Source: JBBSEZ01 sp038239195 (GTDB lineage: Bacteria > Planctomycetota > Planctomycetia > Gemmatales > Gemmataceae). Taken from it: 8,272 bases of DNA. The translations under genes and the position numbers were made by a program. The DNA lies in assembly GCA_038239195.1 (NCBI GenBank), contig JBBSEZ010000439.1, positions 1-8,272 of the forward strand, given 5' to 3'. The notes under the pieces were generated by a model that was not told where the DNA came from, did no database searches, and saw nothing but the letters and a program-made list of their open reading frames with translations. The stretch's first letter is position 1. Each line of letters opens with the position of its first letter. Positions 5,275-8,272 of this stretch are shown here, one piece after another.

Positions 5275-5321
5275 CTGCACGCAAGCCCTTTTTCGCCGCC
5301 CGCCCGGGAACCGAACCAACC

Positions 5322-6587
5322 ATGTCCGAACGCGAAATCCACCGTCGCCGATTCCTCGCGCAGAGCGCCGCGGGCCTCGGGGGGCTCGCCCTCGCCACCA
5401 CCGGCTGCGGCCCCAAGCTCACTCCCCCCGACGTGACGTGGGACAAGCCCCACTACGAGGGCCCGGCCCCCGTCCCGGGCCCGTTCCCGAAGGATCGGCC
5501 CAACGTCATCCTCGTCCGCTTCGGCGGGGGCGTCCGTCGCCGCGAGACGGTCGAGTTCCCCGACCAGACCTATTGCCCCTTCGTGCTCAAGGAGCTCGCC
5601 CAGAAGCAGGGCGTCCTCTTCGACAACGTCGAGATCGCCTCCAAGCCCAAGGTCGTCACCAGCCACGGGCAGGGCACCCTCTACATCCTCAGTGGAGAAT
5701 ATCGGCACTACGAGGACATCGAGGCCAAGCCCCTCGCCGATCGCTTCGAGCCGGTCAACCCGACCATCCCCGAATATCTGCGCAAGCGGTATCCCGAGAT
5801 CAAGGAACACCAGGCCCTCATCGTCAACGGCGAGGACCGCATCAGCGAGGACTTCTACACCTTCAGCAACAATCACCTCTTTGGCATCAACTACCGCTCG
5901 ACCGTGCTGAGCCTCTACGGCTTCAAGACCTACCTCCTGCGCAAGCAGCTCGAAGAGAACAACCTCACGAGCAAGGATCGCGCCGAGAAGGAGAAGAAGC
6001 TCCAGGAGTTGATCGGCAAGGACTATCGGCCCGAGGAGGTGCGCGGCAAGATCAGCCCGGCGCTCCAGGAGTTCTGGGCCAAATGGCGCGCCTACTACGG
6101 CGACAGCGGCTTCGTCAACCCTCGCGGCGATCGGCTGTTGACGGCGCTGACGCTCCGAGCGATGAAGGAGCTGCGGCCGCGTTTCGTGATGATCAACTAC
6201 AACGACCCCGATTACGTCCACTGGGGCCCGGCCCACTTCTACACGCGGGCCATCTCGATCATCGACGAGGGCGTGCGCCAGATCTACAGCGCCGTCCTGG
6301 CCGACCCGTTCTATCGCGACAACACCGTCTTCGTCGTGATCCCGGACTGCGGGCGAGACAGCAATCGGGCGATGGCGGTGCCCTACCAGCACCATTTCGG
6401 CTCGAAAAGCTCGCACGAGATCTTCGCCGTCGTCGCCAGCCCGACGCCGGAGAAGTTCAACCTCCGCCCCAACCGCAAGCCGATCGATCGCCTGCAACAA
6501 CAGATCAGCGTGGCCGCCACGGTGGGCGAGCTGATGGGCTTCCGGGCCGACAAGGCCGACGCCGAGTCGCTGCTCAAGGTCGTTTGA
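5322..6587 (+). CDS. Tat-exported, lipobox-bearing alkaline-phosphatase-superfamily protein
   Basis: This 421-residue protein starts with a twin-arginine signal (HRRRFL, 7-12), a hydrophobic stretch (AAGLGGLALA) and a lipobox-like TTGC ending at C29. It is predicted to be exported folded and anchored as a lipoprotein; Thr at -3 makes the lipobox imperfect. The mature part has the alkaline-phosphatase/sulfatase layout: strand RPNVILV (59-65), a Thr/Ser cluster VVTSHGQGTLYILSGEY (111-127) where the nucleophile should be, INYNDPDYVHWGP (291-303, D297/H300 as metal ligands, recalling the EPDxxGHxxGP motif of nucleotide pyrophosphatases), and VFVVIPDCGRDS (336-347) with HHFG (357-360). The acidic ligand normally ending the first strand is absent. 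No Shine-Dalgarno is obvious at ATG 5322. It is co-transcribed with the membrane protein 13 nt downstream. The substrate is unknown. Confidence 0.8.
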   Translation: MSEREIHRRRFLAQSAAGLGGLALATTGCGPKLTPPDVTWDKPHYEGPAPVPGPFPKDRPNVILVRFGGGVRRRETVEFPDQTYCPFVLKELAQKQGVLFDNVEIASKPKVVTSHGQGTLYILSGEYRHYEDIEAKPLADRFEPVNPTIPEYLRKRYPEIKEHQALIVNGEDRISEDFYTFSNNHLFGINYRSTVLSLYGFKTYLLRKQLEENNLTSKDRAEKEKKLQELIGKDYRPEEVRGKISPALQEFWAKWRAYYGDSGFVNPRGDRLLTALTLRAMKELRPRFVMINYNDPDYVHWGPAHFYTRAISIIDEGVRQIYSAVLADPFYRDNTVFVVIPDCGRDSNRAMAVPYQHHFGSKSSHEIFAVVASPTPEKFNLRPNRKPIDRLQQQISVAATVGELMGFRADKADAESLLKVV

Positions 6588-6600
6588 TCCGGAGGCCCTC

Positions 6601-7992
6601 GTGAACTTGCTGCCAGGCACGGGGCCCGCGCCCATCATGGACGCCCAGCCCGCCCAGGAATCGCCGCCCCGCATCCTCGACGCCGAGCCGGCGCTCGAAG
6701 CCTTGCCGGCCCCGCCGCTTCCCACCCGGGCGGCCCTGGAGGCCCTGCCGGCTGATCGGATGGGCCGCGACGCGCCCCCCGCGCCGAAGTCGGGCGATGC
6801 GTTCCTGGCCTTCGTGCTGGCCGTGCTCGGCTGGTCCTGGCGCCTCGCTGCCTGCACGTTCCTGATGATGAGCTACGTCGGCGCCGTGCTGGTCGTCGGC
6901 TGGATGAACCGCTGGCTCCAGGGGCGCATCCTCCGCTCGTGGTGGCGCCAGAGCAAGCTGCGCGACACCACCTCGTTCGAGGAGTTTCTCGCCGGCCTCG
7001 GGCCCGACGCTCCCGTCCTGCGGCCCCGGCTGTTCCTGCGCGACCGCTTCGACTCGACGGAACTGCGCGCCGAGGTCGAGCGCCACACGGCGGACGGCGA
7101 GCCGCCCGGGTTGGTGCGCGTGGTCTTCCGTGCCGTTTTCGCGCCCCTCCGATCGCTGTGGCTCAACCTGAAGCTCGGCGGGCTGGCGGTGCTGGCGACC
7201 TTCTTGCTCGTCGGCTGGGGCTGTGCCCTGATGACCTTCTCGTGGGAGTTCGGTTGGAACAACTCGTTCCAGAAGGGCTACGAGCAATACCACGTCGGCC
7301 CGGCGACGGGCGTGACGGGGCTGCTGCTGTTCATCGCCGCCACGTGCTACGTGCCGATGGCCCAGGCCCACCTTGCCGTCACCGGAGACTTCAAGGCGTT
7401 CTTCGAGTTCCGCTTCGTCTGGCGATTGATCCGCGCCCGACTCACCGCCTACGTCGCCTTCGCCGGCGTCTTCGTCAACGTCGCGGTCTTCTTCGAGATA
7501 CTCAAGGTCGCCCCGGCGTTCTTCGACGGCTACGGTCCCTACGCCCCGCTCAGCGATGGCGAGTTCCTGTGGCGGATGCGCCTCTACTACTTCGTCTGTA
7601 GCTTTTTCCTCCTGATGGCGCTGCTCCTGGCGCGCTTCGTCATGGCCCACGTCTACCGCTCGGCCGTGCTGAAGGTGTTGCGGCGCGGGCGCGTCACGCG
7701 CGAGGAGCTCCATCCCCGCCTGCGCGACTGGTTCGATCGGCTCGGGCTGGTCCCGGCCGTGCAGCCCGTCCCCGCCTGGGCGAAGCGCAGCGCCCGCGCG
7801 TTCGTGCGCTGGGGCTATCGGCGGGCCCTGTTCGTGGTGCTGTTTTTGGCCTGGTTCGGCTTCATCGCCAAGGTGTACGTGGGGGAGTTCCTCCATTACC
7901 ACCCCTACGTCGCCTTCCTGAACCACCCCCTCATCCAGGTCCCCTGCGTCAACTACGTCCCGCCCGAGCTCGAGCAGGCCCCCAACAAGTGA
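6601..7992 (+). CDS. Multi-pass membrane protein of unknown function
   Basis: This 463-residue protein begins at GTG 6601 with GGAGG (6591-6595) 5 nt upstream and 13 nt after the preceding stop, a clear operon arrangement. Residues 1-65 are a Pro/Ala-rich, probably disordered tail with a repeated ALEALPA (31-37, 45-51). Hydrophobic segments follow at about 67-102 (one long or two short), 192-213, 236-258, 281-303, 327-350 and 405-425. The soluble stretch at 104-190 and the basic loop at 352-403 are likely extramembrane. I recognise no catalytic motif. The FFEFRFVWRLIRARL segment (267-281), an amphipathic entry into a TM helix, is reminiscent of DUF4013-like membrane proteins, but that is not a firm assignment. 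It may anchor or assist the exported phosphatase-fold protein encoded upstream. Confidence 0.82.
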   Translation: MNLLPGTGPAPIMDAQPAQESPPRILDAEPALEALPAPPLPTRAALEALPADRMGRDAPPAPKSGDAFLAFVLAVLGWSWRLAACTFLMMSYVGAVLVVGWMNRWLQGRILRSWWRQSKLRDTTSFEEFLAGLGPDAPVLRPRLFLRDRFDSTELRAEVERHTADGEPPGLVRVVFRAVFAPLRSLWLNLKLGGLAVLATFLLVGWGCALMTFSWEFGWNNSFQKGYEQYHVGPATGVTGLLLFIAATCYVPMAQAHLAVTGDFKAFFEFRFVWRLIRARLTAYVAFAGVFVNVAVFFEILKVAPAFFDGYGPYAPLSDGEFLWRMRLYYFVCSFFLLMALLLARFVMAHVYRSAVLKVLRRGRVTREELHPRLRDWFDRLGLVPAVQPVPAWAKRSARAFVRWGYRRALFVVLFLAWFGFIAKVYVGEFLHYHPYVAFLNHPLIQVPCVNYVPPELEQAPNK

Positions 7993-8015
7993 CCCGCTGC
8001 GGGAGTGGCAAACCT

Positions 8016-8094
8016 TCCGGGAGCGCGGATCGCCAAGCCGCAAGCGGAAGAGCGCCAGGGCCCGCCGCTTGCGGCTTGGCGGCGCCCTCCCGGA
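8016..8094. repeat. Large imperfect inverted repeat, terminator or dispersed palindromic element
   Basis: The core is a perfect 17-bp inverted repeat, CGCCAAGCCGCAAGCGG (8031-8047) with its complement at 8065-8081 around a 17-nt loop. Outside it, TCCGGGAG (8016-8023) pairs with CTCCCGGA (8087-8094), and CGC/GCG (8024-8026, 8082-8084) adds three pairs with small bulges. The full structure covers 79 nt and starts 24 nt after the membrane-protein stop, so it could terminate that operon. Its size, layered arms and lack of a T-tract also fit a REP- or MITE-like dispersed element. Confidence 0.65.
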
Positions 8095-8272
8095 TCTTTG
8101 GCCCCACCCGAAGAAGGCCGCGAAGGATTTCTTCCTGGACGTTGCGCGCTTCGTGGAGTTGGCTGTGTCCTTCGATTTGGCCATTTGAGACTGGGCGGAG
8201 AGTTTATTCTGATCGTTTGTCCACTTGGCGCTCGGCGAGGCACGGGCCCCTGAACGAGCAAGGCTCGTCCCC
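8095..8272. other. Terminal stretch without a convincing gene
   Basis: No supported gene is seen here. A short minus-strand reading from ATG 8184 gives a natural-looking Lys/Ser-rich start (MAKSKDTANSTKR) but has no Shine-Dalgarno and runs straight into the inverted repeat. On the plus strand 8111-8188 reads as an amphipathic peptide (KDFFLDVARFVELAVSF) ending in TGA but has no start codon. Either could be the remnant of a gene interrupted by the repeat. A small stem ACGAGC/GCTCGT lies at 8254-8268. Confidence 0.3.

Noticed and set aside
4587..6857. Minus-strand open frame of 756 codons
   Set aside because: It overlaps arfB, the alkaline-phosphatase-fold gene and the nuclease-like gene. Composition is shadow-like (long Asp/Glu/Val/Leu and Ala/Gly/Arg stretches) and no start signal is seen.
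6574..8184. Minus-strand open frame of 536 codons
   Set aside because: It is antisense to the whole membrane-protein gene and reads as Glu/Gln/His/Arg low-complexity. Only its first 30 residues look protein-like, and these are discussed separately.
1..8272. CRISPR array, tRNA, rRNA, transposase or integrase
   Set aside because: No regularly spaced repeats, no cloverleaf with a T-loop motif, no rRNA-like segments and no recognisable transposase or integrase frame were found on either strand.

Overview
The window is very GC-rich bacterial chromosomal DNA. Strong GC-skewed third positions make long open frames on both strands, and these were discounted. No rRNA or tRNA fixes the taxonomy. The Tat-exported lipoprotein-like alkaline-phosphatase-fold protein, the Pro/Ala-rich multi-pass membrane protein and the palindromic intergenic repeats fit a Planctomycetota-like organism. 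That assignment is inference.

Layout. Positions 1-72 are extreme C/G homopolymer tracts downstream of glyA. On the minus strand, a YihX-type HAD phosphatase (1964..1347) is followed 29 bp later by serine hydroxymethyltransferase glyA (1317..73), a likely two-gene housekeeping operon. A 162-bp divergent spacer leads into a plus-strand pair: an endonuclease/exonuclease/phosphatase (EEP) family protein (2127..2981) and a small uncharacterised protein (2971..3363) overlapping it by 11 nt. The promoter of this pair carries an operator-like inverted repeat. About 480 bp without a gene (3364..3843) follows. It holds a 15-bp tandem repeat, two promoter-like signals, several hairpins, and a compact pseudoknotted fold (3670..3776) in which roughly three quarters of the bases can pair. 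This region leads into a PD-(D/E)XK nuclease-like gene (3844..4668) that appears to lack about 100 central residues of its family.

A hairpin at 4700..4722 separates this gene from convergent arfB (5206..4787, minus). A 115-bp divergent spacer then precedes a tightly coupled plus-strand operon: a Tat/lipobox alkaline-phosphatase-superfamily protein (5322..6587) and a roughly six-TM membrane protein (6601..7992). After it comes a large imperfect inverted repeat (8016..8094) and 178 bp with no convincing gene.

How the parts relate. glyA/HAD and arfB look like core genes (one-carbon metabolism, ribosome rescue). The stretch from about 2040 to 4670 is the accessory-looking part: two nuclease-fold proteins, one small partner of unknown function, similar TACAAT promoter elements in front of both units, and the structured intergenic RNA/DNA. 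The 5322..7992 operon probably encodes a cell-envelope function. The most interesting items are the 3670..3776 pseudoknot, the internally shortened nuclease gene, and the EEP/small-protein couple.
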